NCBI GenBank assembly: GCA_029204225.1
Contig: CM055107.1
Coordinates: 3,536,706-3,600,705, forward strand
Direction of reading: 5' to 3'
Source: Diphasiastrum complanatum
Lineage: Eukaryota; Streptophyta; Lycopodiopsida; Lycopodiales; Lycopodiaceae
DNA: 64,000 nucleotides
The notes beneath the pieces were generated by a model. The model was not told the origin of the DNA. It did no database searches and was given only the letters and a program-made list of their open reading frames with translations. The position numbers and the translations under genes were made by a program. Shown piece by piece: positions 46,660-57,790 of this stretch; the stretch's first letter is position 1, and each line of letters opens with the position of its first letter.

Positions 46660-47500
46660 ATGTGTGCATTCATGCTTAATGCTCTGTTGTCATATCTTGC
46701 ATTCGACAGTACTGCAATTTGACCTCTTCGTTGAGAACTTTGCTTCTGACAAAGTGATAATTCAGTTCAATGTGCTTACTCCTAGAATGAGATCTAGGGT
46801 TGGCTGACAAGGCAATGGCACTTTGATTATCACAAAATAATGATGTCGGAGCAGATTGATTTAGACTGATATTTGAAAGTAAGTTTCTCAATCAAACCGT
46901 TTCCTTCGTAGCTTGTGAGGATGTGATATACTCTGATTCAGTAGAAGATAGAGCTATCAAAGATTACTTGCGACTGTTCTAGAAAATTGGAGGAAGAATG
47001 TAAATCCAAAAGTGGATTTATGAGCGTCTAAATCTCCTGCCCAACTTGCATTTGTATAACCACTGAGTAAATTGAGTTTGTCATTGCCGACTGCTCCATA
47101 ACAAATGCAAAGTCCATAGTAGCCCAAAGATATCTCATGACTCTGATAAGAGCCTTCCAATGTGTTACACCAGGGTTGGTCTGACTGAGAAAGTTGACTG
47201 CAAAATCTATGTCTGACCTGGTACAGATCATTGCGTACATAAGAGATCCTATAATAGAATGATAAGGATACTCATGCATCTGCTCCTTCTCTTGAATTGT
47301 TTGAGGACACTGGTCCTTTGACAATTTGAGACCTGGTTCCATTGGTGAGAGAGCTAACTTGCAATTAATCAGATTATATCTTACTATCATATTGTAGATG
47401 TACCTTTGTTGAGTAATATAGATCAACTTTCAATTTCTATCTTTGTGGATTTGAATACCAAGATAAAAATGAGCTTCGCCCAGATCGATCATGTCGAATA
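46660..47500 (-). pseudogene. copia B3 RNase H region
   Basis: 47028-47426 has YITQQRYIYNMIVRYNLINC and YPYHSIIGSLMYAMICTRSD; 46957-47160 has LLSGYTNASWAGDLDAHKST; 46676-46891 has LFCDNQSAIALSANPRSHSR and SKHIELNYHFVRSKV. Frameshifts separate the pieces. A fragment of the polymerase end (LGEAHFYLG) lies in another frame near 47470. Confidence 0.87.
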
Positions 47501-48060
47501 TTGTCTTGTCTTCTTTTATCAGATCGATACTGTTGCTCGGCTGGATGGGCTATGCCTTTTCCCTTGAGGTTTTGAAATTGATCTTTGATGAAGATGACAT
47601 CCCGGCTAGTGAATATCTTCGACTCAATAAGATCGAACAACTTGTAGGCTTGATCTGAAGTATTGTAGCTGATGAAAATACATTTGATACTCTGGAAGTC
47701 GAGCTTCCTCTTGAGATCATGAGGAATTTGCACATAAGCAGTACATCCAAAAACTCACAAGTTTGATAAAGAAGACTTGGTACCTGTCCAAACTTCAAAT
47801 GGTGTTTTGTCTGAGAGACCTTTAGTAGGACATCTGTTTTGAATATAGGTTGTTGTTGAAACAGCTTCAACCCAGAAGGGCTTTAGAAGTGTCGCGTGTG
47901 ATAACATGCACTTTGCCGATTCAACTAAGGTTCTGTTCTTTCTCTCAGCAAGACCATTTGACTAAGGCAAGTAGGAGGTAATGTATTGTTGCTCAATGTC
48001 GTTGTTAAGGCAGTACTCCTTGAATTCGGTGGAGATATATTCTCCCCCGTGATCTGACCT
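47437..48060 (-). pseudogene. copia B3 integrase C-terminal part and linker
   Basis: Broken frames carry the later integrase (a QTKHHLKFGQVPSLL region), then FQSIKCIFISYNTSDQAYKL and FTSRDVIFIKDQFQNLKGKG, the conserved block before the linker. The sequence then jumps to the end of the reverse transcriptase region. Confidence 0.8.
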
Positions 48061-48903
48061 CAATGCTTTGATTCATTTACCAGTCTGATTTTCTGCATGC
48101 TCTTTGAATTGCTTGAACTTGATGAAAGCTTCTAAAATTGGTTTAATGAAATAAACAGCTGTCCTTCTGGAGAATTTGTCAATAAAGATAATGGAATACT
48201 TTCCATCTAGGAATGAAGGAATTTGCATAGGTCCACATATATTTGTATGAACAACATCTAACAGACCTTTTGATGCATGCCTATGACTTGATCTAAAAGG
48301 AATCCTAGTCTGCTTTCCAATGATACAGCTATGGCAGACAGGGAGATCGACTTTACCAGAAGGATAGTCAAGATCAAGAGCCATGGATTGTTTGGACATG
48401 TTCGAAATAGATGCATAATTCAAGTGTCCTAAGCGATGATGCCATAGTAATGTTTTATTGACAAGAACAAAAGTTTTCAAGGCTTGACTAGAATCAGAAT
48501 AACAATGTGCCAATCTATATAAGTATTCATGCCTCTTGCCAAGTGCAAGGATCTTATTACTCCTATCAATAATTCTGCATTGATCAGACTCAAACTCCAC
48601 CCGATGATCAAAATCTGTAATTCTACTTATTGATAACAGATTTGTAGAGAGTTTAGGAACATACAAAACTTTTGACAGTAGTTTGAATTGATCATGCTGG
48701 AATCTCAATCTTACAGTACCTTCACCTTTGATAGTGTGAGTGCTATCGTCACCAAGATGAACATACTTCTTTTTGTTGTAAGACGTATAGGATTGGAAAA
48801 TCTCACAATGATTGGTCATATGTTGAGTAGCTCCAGAATCTAGAAACCATGAATCATCCAAATTCATGTATTTGTCTTTAACCATAAAAGTGCCTTCGTC
48901 CAT
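48061..48903 (-). pseudogene. copia B3 protease, pre-integrase and integrase N-terminus
   Basis: A 276-residue open stretch. DSWFLDSGATQHMTNH holds the intact aspartic protease signature, LLWHHRLGHLNYASISNMSK is the pre-integrase zinc finger, CHSCIIGKQTRIPF continues the finger, and HTNICGPM and FIDKFSRRTAVYFIKP begin the integrase core (the usual Asp-Asp-Tyr is Asp-Lys-Phe). It is broken at about 48070. Confidence 0.88.
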
Positions 48904-49084
48904 TTCGACTTGCGGATGCTGTAACTGTATTTGCTTGTTGATCAGGTTGTTTGGCTACATTCTTTGCTTTGAGAATTCGGCAATCTTGGATCTCATGGTT
49001 ATTGCATTTGCAATACCTGCAAAACATCTTCTTCTTCGACGAATGTGGATTTGATGATTGTTCTTGACTTTGCGTCTATTTCTG

Positions 49085-49745
49085 ATTCAATGCAGATTGT
49101 TTGGAACTTTTCTGCTTCTATCGTTTCGAGCCCTTGTTGACATATAGAGCATGAGATGAAGAGGTAGACAAAGTGTCTTGACTTCTTCGATTATCTTCTT
49201 GCGAAAACATAGTGATAACTCTGATAAGAGTTAAATCTGAATGTCTCATGACGATCATCACCCAGTTCTGATATGCAGAGGGCAGGCTTGAAAGCAATGT
49301 CATTATTGCGTCTTGATTGTCTATGATTGATCCCACAATGGCCATCTATTGCAAGAGATTTTTAAACTGGTTAATGTGACTCTGAAGAGAATCACCATTT
49401 GACATCTTGAGTTTGAAGAATTTCCTTCAAAGATGTAACTTAGTAGTTACGTCTCTCACATCATATAGTGAGCTCATGATGTCCCAAACTTCTTTCGAAG
49501 TTTTAGCTTCAGCTATGTGGCCAATTTGAGTATCTGATATATTGAGGATAATAAGAGCGAAAGCTTTACCATCTTTCGATTTCCATTTTGAGTCTTCTGT
49601 GTTGTCTTCAGGTTTCACTTCGATATCTGTAACAACATCCCATAACTTGTTGGCGATTAGCAAGATCTTCATCTTAAATTTCCACAAATGATAATTGGAT
49701 CCATTCAACTTGTCTGCGATATGACCAGCTTTACTTTCATATCCA
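49085..49745 (-). pseudogene. copia B3 gag remnant
   Basis: 49427-49708 (LNGSNYHLWKFKMKILLIAN-type start, then EVWDIMSSLYDVRDVTTKLH) and 49118-49345 (IIDNQDAIMTLLSSLPSAYQ) are the two halves of the copia gag domain, separated by a frameshift. The CCHC region lies at about 49000-49020. Here the conserved Trp that is a stop in B1 is intact. Confidence 0.87.
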
Positions 49746-49941
49746 TCTGGAACTTAGTCTGTCAATTGTATCGATGACGCTAAGATGTAGTGATGCCAAC
49801 AATAGGAAATCAATTCTCTAATACTGAAATGATGAAAGGAACTGAAGAATATGATACCAATTTGATATCGCGAAAGATATCAAGTATTAGAGCTTTTCGC
49901 TCTGATATCAAAATAGTATTAGGCCCTGAAGAAGAATCAAC

Positions 49942-49953
49942 GCTCTGATACCA
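49942..49953 (-). other. primer-binding site of copia B3
   Basis: GCTCTGATACCA on the plus strand is TGGTATCAGAGC on the minus strand. It lies directly next to the LTR end TGTCAG at 49954 and is complementary to plant initiator tRNA-Met. Confidence 0.85.
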
Positions 49954-51186
49954 TGTCAGAAATAGGTGAGTAATAGAATGCGGAAGCTTCCTACTTCCGA
50001 TGCATGACTACACCTATAAAAAATTGAACAAAGTAGTAGTGATGGAAATCACGTTCAATCTTTAGCAACTAACTTTTGCTAGATACTAAGCGATTATGTA
50101 GCCAAACATTAAGTATTGAATTCTCAGACAATTTCTATCAGTTACAAAAGCAATACAGAGATGCATGCATTCTGACACAAACTGAACGCAATAAGAAAAT
50201 AGTATCGATTCAGAAAAAAAGATCAAATGCTAATGAGTGCAAGACAATAGCAGATAGAAATTGTGCACTCTAAAGCTATCTTTGAGTAACTGAGAATAAA
50301 TCTGAAATAAGCAACTCTGTTGATAAGCAGTAGCGCAATAACAACTCTAAAGACTGAGCTAGAATGCTCAAGAGAGTTCAAGCTTGAAAGCTTGATAGAG
50401 AGCTAACAACAATACTTTCTAATTGTGAACGATTTGCTTGATGAGAGCGTAGGAAACGTCATGTAATAACACTTAACTCCTTCACAATTCACAATAACAT
50501 TTTCAGATTATAATTGAGATGTATGAACAGCTGATTTATACTAAGTAATTAGGTCGTCAAATGCGATTGCCAGTTGGCTGGTGTCCGCTGGCATTCATCC
50601 AGTTCTTCTCAGAAGTTACTTGTTGATAAGCGGTGATAATTGGCCGTAAACAGTTTGTCTGCATAAATTAATGTAAACTGACATTGTGCATAAATGAACG
50701 TAAATTGCCACAGGCGAAAAATGTGACACTGCATCTTTACTCGTAATTTTTGACATGCGAAAAATGCGAAAAAGGTGACACTGCATTTTTTTCACATAAT
50801 TTCTGATAGGCAAAAAATGCGAAAAAGATGATACTGCATTTTTACACGTAATTTATGACAGGCAAAAAATGCGAAAAAGGCCACACTGCATTTTTACACG
50901 TAATTCCTGATAGGCAAAAAATGCGAAAAAGTCGACAATGCATTTTTACACGTAATTCCTGATAGGCAAAAAATACGAAAAACACTACATTTTTATACGA
51001 GATTCTTGATAGGTGACATTGTTGAGTTTGTAAAAAGAGAAAATACAACACTGTTGTCAAACTCCGTGTATTTTTGCATACTGTGTAAAAACACTTGTAA
51101 TTCTACAGACTGTATAAAGACACGAAAAAATCTGTAGAACTGGATAAACAATTGGATGAAGATTAAAAACCGATTAGTCGATTAGT
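49954..51186 (-). repeat. 5' LTR of copia B3, outer end lost
   Basis: It matches the 3' LTR 45548-46597 but contains extra tandem units of about 60 bp in 50690-51000 (TGACAGGCAAAAAATGCGAAAAAGG...GCATTTTTACACGTAAT), present as 4-5 imperfect copies, so it is longer. The outermost 30 bp including the TGTTGG start are missing. Confidence 0.85.
50700..51005. repeat. tandem repeat of about 60 bp inside the copia B3 5' LTR
   Basis: Repeated phrase AGGCAAAAAATGCGAAAAAG...CTGCATTTTTACACGTAATT...TGA, 4-5 imperfect units. The 3' LTR has only about two (46310-46400), so the copy number changed after insertion or through exchange with another family member. Confidence 0.75.
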
Positions 51187-51338
51187 CTCTCCCTTAATCT
51201 GAATCCATGAGTGCCTTGAACTTCAAACTTAGTTCTGCACAAATCATTATGTGTGCATCCAAGCTTGATGCTTTGGTAAAAATATATGTTGTCATATCTT
51301 GCATTCAATAGTACTACAATCTGACGTCTTCATTTTTT
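51187..51338 (-). mobile_element. 3' internal end of a second copia B element
   Basis: It matches 46598-46740 (polypurine tract, spacer and the end of RNase H: ATGCACACATAATG...CATATCTTGCATTC). It sits on the outer side of the LTR 49954-51186, which therefore joined two internal regions. Confidence 0.78.
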
Positions 51339-51696
51339 AGGGATATCTAGGGGATGTAACAACCCTCCAGTCTTCAAGCGTTCAGCTTTGGCTAACTGAC
51401 AAGGTCTACATTTAACCACATAAGACTCGACAAATGGCTTGAGTTTTGGCCAATAAAACTTGCTTCTGACCAAGTCCAAAGTCCTGTGTATACCCGGATG
51501 AGAGAACGTCATGACACTCATAAAGGATCCTCTTCTTTAACTCATCATCCGCTGGTACACAAACTTTCTCATTCCAAAATAGTAAACCACCTCGAATAGA
51601 GAATTGATCCACTATCTTCTTATCTTTCTTAGGAACCTGAGACCCATGTGAGTAAATCTCTATTCCACTCTCATTTTTTTCTGTCTCCACCATTTT
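51339..51696 (-). pseudogene. gypsy E integrase zinc-binding domain
   Basis: 51412-51693 and 51330-51521 overlap in two frames. They give a GGLLFWNEKVCVPADDELKK linker and the H2C2 finger (HPGIHRTLDLVRSKFYWPKL, then VVKCRPCQLAKAERLKTGGL). The sequence stops at the DIPKK junction where copia B3-related sequence begins. Confidence 0.87.
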
Positions 51697-53256
51697 CTAA
51701 ATGGGACCAAAATGAGAATCCGATTCACACCTCCCTCTTAGTGAAAGATATAGATCTGTGGAAATCTGGGTGAATGAAAGTTCATTTAGTTCACCAATCC
51801 GACTAAGTGCATCTGCAACTTGATTAGAGCTGCCCTTGATATATCGGATCTCATGATCAAATTTCTGCATAAGCTTAGTCCAACGAGCTTTACAACCCCT
51901 CAGATCGTTCTGATTACAAAAGTACTTTAGAGGCTGGTGATTTGTATACACTATAAATTGACTACCATAAAGGTAATGCTTCCAGATTTTAAGTGCATGT
52001 ATCACAACAAATACTTGTAGAAAAATTTCTCCTATCGCCGAATCACTCGCATCAGTTCGCACGACGTAAGGTATATCAAGATTCGCGATTTGTAAAACAG
52101 GAGCTGAAGCAACCATTTGCTTAAGTTTCTCAAAGCATTTGTTCAATTCATCATTCCACTCAATAGGCTCACTAGGTTGACCCCTCTTTTTCTTTTTATT
52201 AACTCTGCCTTTAATTAAATAATTTAAAGGTGCTGTCACTTTTGCATAATCTTCAATTGACTTATGAAAGAAAACTGTAAAACCAAAAAAAAATTTAATT
52301 TCTCTAACCGTCTTCGGTATCGGCCACTCAAGCACTGTCTTGACCTTACTCTCGTCAATCTCCAATCCACTACAGGTGATCTTATGACTGAGGTACAACA
52401 ACTCATGCTTAAAGAATTTACATTTAGATTCATTAGCATATAGCTTCTCTCTTCTGAGAATTCTCAAGACAATCTTAAGATGATGCAAATGCTCCTTAAG
52501 TGTTCTACTGTAGATGAGGATATCATCTAAGAATACAATAACACATTGACCCAGATATGGACGAAAAAGATCGTTCATCATCTATTGGAATGTAGCAGGT
52601 GCATTCGTCAACCCAAAAGGAAGCACGAGAAAGTCATAATGACCGAACTCATCCAAAAACCTATTTTTTGCATATCATTCGGATGAATCTTAATCTGATG
52701 ATATCCAGTTCTAAGATCTATCTTTGAAGTATTTAGCTCCACCTAATCGGTCTACCAAATCATCCATACGAGGCAAAGGATATTTATTTCTAATAGTTAC
52801 CTTATTCAACCCCTTGTAGTCCACACACAACTTGAAGCCTCCATCTTTCTTCGACTTAAGAAGAACAAGAACACCCCAAGGTGACTTACTTGGCTAAATA
52901 TGACCCATATCTAGGTAATTTTCAATTTGCCTAGTAATCTCTGCCTCTTCTTTTTGAGAGAACCTGTAAGGTTGTCTAGAGATAGGGTGACTACTTGGAA
53001 TTGACTCTATCTTATGGTCAACCGATCTGGACGGCGGTATTCCATGAGGTAATTCTTTTGAAAATACATCTTTAAATTCAGACAATATCTTATTCTTCTC
53101 AATTTGCTCCTGATCTAAGTCTACAGAGTTAAGAATCTTTGACAATTCACAACTACTTAGATGCATTTCAGATAAATCCAAAATTGGCTTAGAAAATAAA
53201 GAATAAGCTTCATACTGCAGATCAAAAATTTCCATTACATTAGCAAATGAGCTCAT
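51697..53256 (-). pseudogene. gypsy E reverse transcriptase and RNase H
   Basis: 52894-53256 starts the domain (FSKELPHGIPPSRSVDHKIE). About 52590-52890 is broken by stops but keeps [20 protein letters not shown]. 51697-52581 is open and includes the catalytic box VFLDDILIYS (F-L-D-D), FFKHELLYLSHKI, RNase H VRTDASDSAIGEIFLQ and the tail YIKGSSNQVADALSR. At least four stops disable it. Confidence 0.9.
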
Positions 53257-54098
53257 CCCAGATGGATGTACAAATTTGTCTTCAAATAACGTAACTATTT
53301 ATTTACCAACCTTAAAAAAGAGAACATGCTTTTCAAAATCTAGCTCAGAATGCTTATTAAATAACCACTCGTATCCTAGAATTATGTCCGTACGTGCTAA
53401 ATCAAAAACATGGAAATCTATTAACTCTCTATAATCTTGGATCCAAACTGAAAGTCTTGGAACTTTAACATCCCATGTCTCATATCCGCACCTGAAGATA
53501 GATATACTCGATATCTATGGTTACTGGCTTCAGTTTTCAGGCCAAGAATATGCATAAAGTTAATGAAATTATGAGTAGATCCATTGTCCACCAAAATACT
53601 ACCTTCATATCCCTTCACAATGTCTTTCAAACGAAATAAATCATTTGGCAAGAATGAAGTAGTACTGAAAGAACAATCACACTCACAATTAACTTTATTG
53701 ATTTCCAACTTAAGATTTTCTTTACCTGACATCTCAATCACTTGAGCTACGTCTTTCTTTTATTCTGGGTAGAATTTCATAACGTGTCCAGGTTGACTAC
53801 AATGAAACACACATTGGTCCTTCTTGTCTTTTTCCGGGACAAACGCTTCTTATGTCTAAACTCAGATGTAGCTTGATCTAGTTCATCAAAATACTTAGAT
53901 TTTTTGTTACCACGAACCTTTTTTTTTTTTTTTAGGCTGGGTCCGAATGATCCAGATGGATTAGCCTGTAATTGCTTTCTAGATGTCACCATTGTGAAAT
54001 CATACGCTTTCGCAACTCGTACGACGTCAACAAAAGTTTGAAGCAATTTATGCTTACACTCATTCTAATAATCTGCAGGCAGACCTAGGATAAACTTC
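53257..54098 (-). pseudogene. gypsy E gag C-terminus, zinc knuckle and protease
   Basis: 53777-54046 is the end of gag with a lysine-rich stretch, leading in a shifted frame into a zinc-knuckle-like CVFHCSQPGHVMKF. 53421-53741 has the aspartic protease region ILVDNGSTHNFINFMHILGL (Asp-Asn-Gly instead of Asp-Ser-Gly). The gag is interrupted at 54098 by the target duplication of copia F and resumes at 58783. Confidence 0.85.
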
Positions 54099-54103
54099 CA
54101 CAG
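54099..54103. repeat. target-site duplication of copia F, left copy
   Basis: CACAG directly precedes the left LTR; the same five bases follow the right LTR at 58778-58782. Confidence 0.9.
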
Positions 54104-55083
54104 TGTCACGTATATAAAATGTTGGTAATCTAATTATGAGGCCATCATAAGGGTCAATAATTAATACCAAAATAATTAAGTAGGTCCCTATTATACATTG
54201 AATTAAATTCATGGGTCCTACTTAATAATACACTCTATGTTAACTTTACATAGTGGTAGAAGATTCTAGAAATTCCTATTAGAATAGAATAATCTAGAAT
54301 GTTTAGCTTCTAGACTTTTCTAATTTTTTTTAAAATAGAGAGTAGGATCTATTTTTTGAAACACACTCCTAGAGAGAGAGTGAACGTAGAGAGGAGAAAT
54401 TTTTCTGTGTGCAGTCTATCAGAAGAACTAACAGTTCTTGAGTGGCGAATGATCAAAACTGAATGGAGAAAGATTCAGATAAAAAAATTGCTCTACAGAA
54501 CCTATAGACTTCATTTAGATGCTCAGTACATTTGAGTTTCTCTCATGTTCTTCTATTTTCTTTGTATTTTCAAGAAAATGGAGATTTCTTTCATGAAATT
54601 CATCGTACATTGAATATCTAATGTTTCTGTTTGATTCATTTTCTAAGTACTATCCTATAAGTATGTGAATGATATTCAAACATCAATACTTATCACACAT
54701 GAATGAAAATCAATCATCAGTTTACTTTTTACAAGACTTAGTGAAGGATTTCACATTTTTATCCATAATTTTTTATGAATGATCCAAAACAAGTTTTGTA
54801 AAGTGGACATAGGGCGATTTCTACTCTACTAGGATTGTTTTGAGTCACACAGGTCATGCCACGTGTCAGTATGATACTTGTCCAACGTGGATAAGCTGAT
54901 ACAGAAACAGAAAACTGACCAAATTATAAAGATTTTAATGATTAAAATCACATCTGAATCTGCATTCAATAATTTCAGATCTATATTTGACAACTGTTAC
55001 GTGTCGTTAGACCATTGTTTGACTGATAATTTCATAGACTACAAACTAGTCTATCACATATTCTCCTTGATAAAAAATTAACA
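54104..55083 (+). repeat. 5' LTR of copia F
   Basis: TGTCACGTATATAAAATG...AAAAATTAACA, followed one base later by the TGGTATCAGAGC primer site (55085-55096). The first bases contain TATATAAAA, unusually close to the LTR edge. It closely matches 57791-58777 with scattered substitutions and small indels. Confidence 0.92.
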
Positions 55084-55120
55084 GTGGTATCAGAGCAGGT
55101 TGATGTTTGAGATTTCAGAG

Positions 55121-56289
55121 ATGTCAACATTTGGTACTGTACAACAGAAAATTACTTCAATACTTGACAGTTCAGGCTGCAACTATCAAGTTTGAAAAAT
55201 CAAGACAAGCTTCTTAAGGGAGAAGGTTTGTGGCCATGGGTTGATGGCACAGAAGAGATGCCTCAATCTACAGGTAAAAAATTGAAGGACTAGAGAGACA
55301 AAAATGACAAGGCTCTTGTCATCATAAGCATTTCCTTGTCTGAAGAGTTGTTGCGTGATATTTCAAAATTTTCTAAAGCCAGGGAAGTATGGAATGCTAT
55401 TCAATCTAAATTTGAAAAGAAATCTGAAGGTGAAATTGTACATCGTCATAATCAACTTTACAATACTGTTTGGGATGGAAAAGATTTAGATGCACATGTC
55501 AAGAAATTGAGAACGTTATTCTCATCTCTCAAGCTAGCAGGAAAAGAACATGAAATTTCAGATTCTCAAAAGTATACTATCTTTTTTAGATCTCTGTCTA
55601 ATACTTATTCTACAGTAAGGACTATTATAAGTAGGACTGTGCATCTAGACTTTGAAGAAGCAGTTAAAGTTGTACAAGAGGAGGACTTCCTGAGAAAGCA
55701 AGCTGATCATTCCAGCAATGAGAAAGCCTTCTATGCCAAGAAGAGTACAAAGAAAGGATTCCTGGAGAATCCAAAGAAAAAAGGTCCAAATCAGCAACAT
55801 CAATTTTAGCCTTCAAGCATGAATGATGCAAAGGAAGACAAAGATAAAGTGATTTGCTCCAGATGCAAGAGAAAAGGACATGCTATTGACAAATGTTGGC
55901 TCAATCCAAAAATCCCTTGTTGTCATTGTCAGAAAGTGGGATATGCAACCATTGATTGCTTTAGGAATCCGAAAAATCAAAAGAAACAAGAGAAAGCTCA
56001 CATAGTAAAGGAACAAAAAGAAGAAACACAAGAAGATTATGCAGAATGCTCCAAAGATGGAGAACTAAGAGGGAGAACTTCAACCTTTACTTGTACTGAT
56101 GACTCTTGTTATATATCTTTTAACAGAGACATTGATGTTGTACTAGACTCAGGTGCTACTTCACATATTATTTCAGATAGAAGTTTATTGTCCAACTTCC
56201 AATACACCAATGACCAAAGACAGGTAATCTTAGGTGATGGAAACAGACACAAATATTGGTCTAGGCAACATCAATCTGAAAACTGTTAA
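55121..56289 (+). pseudogene. copia F gag and protease
   Basis: ATG at 55121 begins STFGTVQQKITSILDSSGCN; a TGA replaces a conserved Trp codon soon after. 55336-55809 is the gag core (AREVWNAIQSKFEKKSEGEI), 55819-56289 has two CCHC-type knuckles (CSRCKRKGHAIDKC and CCHCQKVGYATIDC, the latter with a Tyr where His is usual) and the protease signature VVLDSGATSHIIS. The frame breaks near 56270. Confidence 0.88.
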
Positions 56290-56481
56290 AGGCATAAAAG
56301 TCTTTAAGGATGCACTCTTTGTTCCATCAATAAAGAAACATTTATATGGCAGTGGTAGAAAGAAAGCAAAATCTCTATATCTTGAAAGTACATGCAGATG
56401 AAGATGAGATTCACAGTTCTACAGAGACTATGAATAATTTATGGCATCAAAGATTGTACCACATCAGCCATAAGAGACTGG

Positions 56482-57239
56482 CATTAGAGAAAATTTGAGC
56501 ACAAAAGGGGCCTTTCAAAAAGATACTTTTTATTTATTTTTCTCAAAAGTTTCTTCCAAATGGTCCAATCAAAACACTCAAATTTGAAATCTATGTAACG
56601 TAGCTCCTTCAAATTGATTTTTTTGTCTTTTTTAATGGACTATAATTTTGTGCTGTGGGCAGCCCATAAATAAGCCATTTTATCTGTAGTATAGTATGTA
56701 ACTCAACAAAAAAAATAGTAAAACTTTTGAACGGCAGCTCGGATTGAGACGATTTGGTGCCATTAGAAAGCCCTCGACGAGAGCTTTTCAATGACACCGA
56801 ACATGACCCAGTTCCGAGCCACGGTGACGAAATTATGGCCAGTCAAAGTTTTGGTCGGTCAACACTTGGTCAACCCGATATCTCTCTCAAGCGCTTGAGA
56901 GAGATATCAGGTTGACCAAGTGTTGACCGACCAAAAATTTGACTGGCCATAACTTCGTCACCGTAGTTCAGAACTGGGTCATGTTCGGTGTCCTTGAAAA
57001 GCCCTCGTCGAGGGCTTTCTAATGGCACCGTAATCGTCTCAATCCGAGCTGCCATTCAAAAGTTATGATTTTTTTCAGTCACAGACTATATTATGCACAT
57101 AATAGCTAATCATCGAAGACTGTGTGGGCATGATTGTGGGTAGAAAAAGATTTTATTTTAGTATCTTACATTGCCAAAAAATTGTCATCCTACGTGGCAA
57201 TCCTTATAGGGCCTTTCCAAGGCCAAATTTTCTCTAATG
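56482..57239. mobile_element. fold-back MITE, copy 2 (CATTAGAG family)
   Basis: A 758-bp insertion in copia F with terminal repeats CATTAGAGAAAATTTG / CAAATTTTCTCTAATG. The left quarter matches the MITE at 571-948 and the right end matches 26027-26086. The centre is a long inverted repeat (separate entry). No coding capacity. The target duplication is unresolved because the terminal bases overlap possible host bases. Confidence 0.8.
56718..57068. repeat. near-perfect long inverted repeat, arms about 175 bp, almost no loop
   Basis: The arms meet at TCTCTCTCAAGC|GCTTGAGAGAGA (centre 56892/56893). Outwards, GGTTGACCAAGTGTTGACCGACC, AACTGGGTCATGTTCGGTGTC and CTCGGATTGAGACGAT pair with their complements with only occasional mismatches. 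A transcript would fold into one long hairpin, a good substrate for Dicer-like enzymes. Confidence 0.92.
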
Positions 57240-57610
57240 TAGAGCTTTGCCAAGAAGGATACATATCAGGTACAATCTGCTGATATGAATTCTTTCATTC
57301 CATGTGGAGCTTGTTGCTTGGGAAAAATGCATAGATAGCCTTTTAATAAAAAAGGTTACAGAGCCAGAGATATATCAGAAATTGTACACTCTGATTTATG
57401 TGGTCCTATATCTACTGAGTCCATTGGAGGTGCAAAATACTTCATTACTTTCATTGATGATTTTTCAAGGTTCACAGCCTTGAAGAATAAATCAGAAGCT
57501 TTCGGATTTTTCAAAGAATATTTGTATTTTGCTAAAAAAGCCACAAAAAAGAAGTTGAGACAACTCAGGACTGACAGAGGAGGAGAGTATATGTCCAAGG
57601 ATATATAAAC

Positions 57611-57790
57611 ATATTGCTATGAGATATCATCACATAAGAGATCTCATAGACAAAGAGCTAATCTGTACCAGCTTCATTTCAACCAAAGAGATGGTGGCAG
57701 ATATATTCACCAAGGCATTGGACATAGACACATTTGAGAAACACAGAACCAGTCTTGGAATAATTAAATTACCAAGTTTTAAGAGGGAGC
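57611..57790 (+). pseudogene. copia F RNase H C-terminal end
   Basis: HIAMRYHHIRDLIDKELICT and STKEMVADIFTKALDIDTFE are the conserved end of copia RNase H, followed by the polypurine tract AAGAGGGAGC. The preceding reverse transcriptase is deleted. Confidence 0.87.

Larger units (their letters stand above)
45548..51186 (-). mobile_element. Ty1/copia family B, copy B3 (reverse transcriptase core deleted)
   Basis: Minus-strand element with 5' LTR 49954-51186, primer-binding site 49942-49953, gag, protease and most of integrase (to about 47437), RNase H, polypurine tract (ATTAAGGGGGAG next to 46597) and 3' LTR 45548-46597. The reverse transcriptase is deleted between about 47437 and 47430, leaving only the LGEAHFYLG block. 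The 5' LTR lacks its outer 30 bp and is followed by a second piece of internal 3' end (51187-51338), so an adjacent tandem copy once existed. Confidence 0.88.
56290..57610 (+). pseudogene. copia F pre-integrase and integrase start, split by a MITE
   Basis: The pre-integrase block (LWHQRLYHIS-like, about 56440-56480) stops at the MITE left end. After the MITE, MNSFIPCGACCLGKMHR completes the zinc finger, and 57360-57605 gives IVHSDLCGPISTESIGG, FITFIDDFSRFTALKNKSEA and LRQLRTDRGGEYM with both catalytic Asp regions. It ends abruptly at the internal deletion. Confidence 0.86.
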
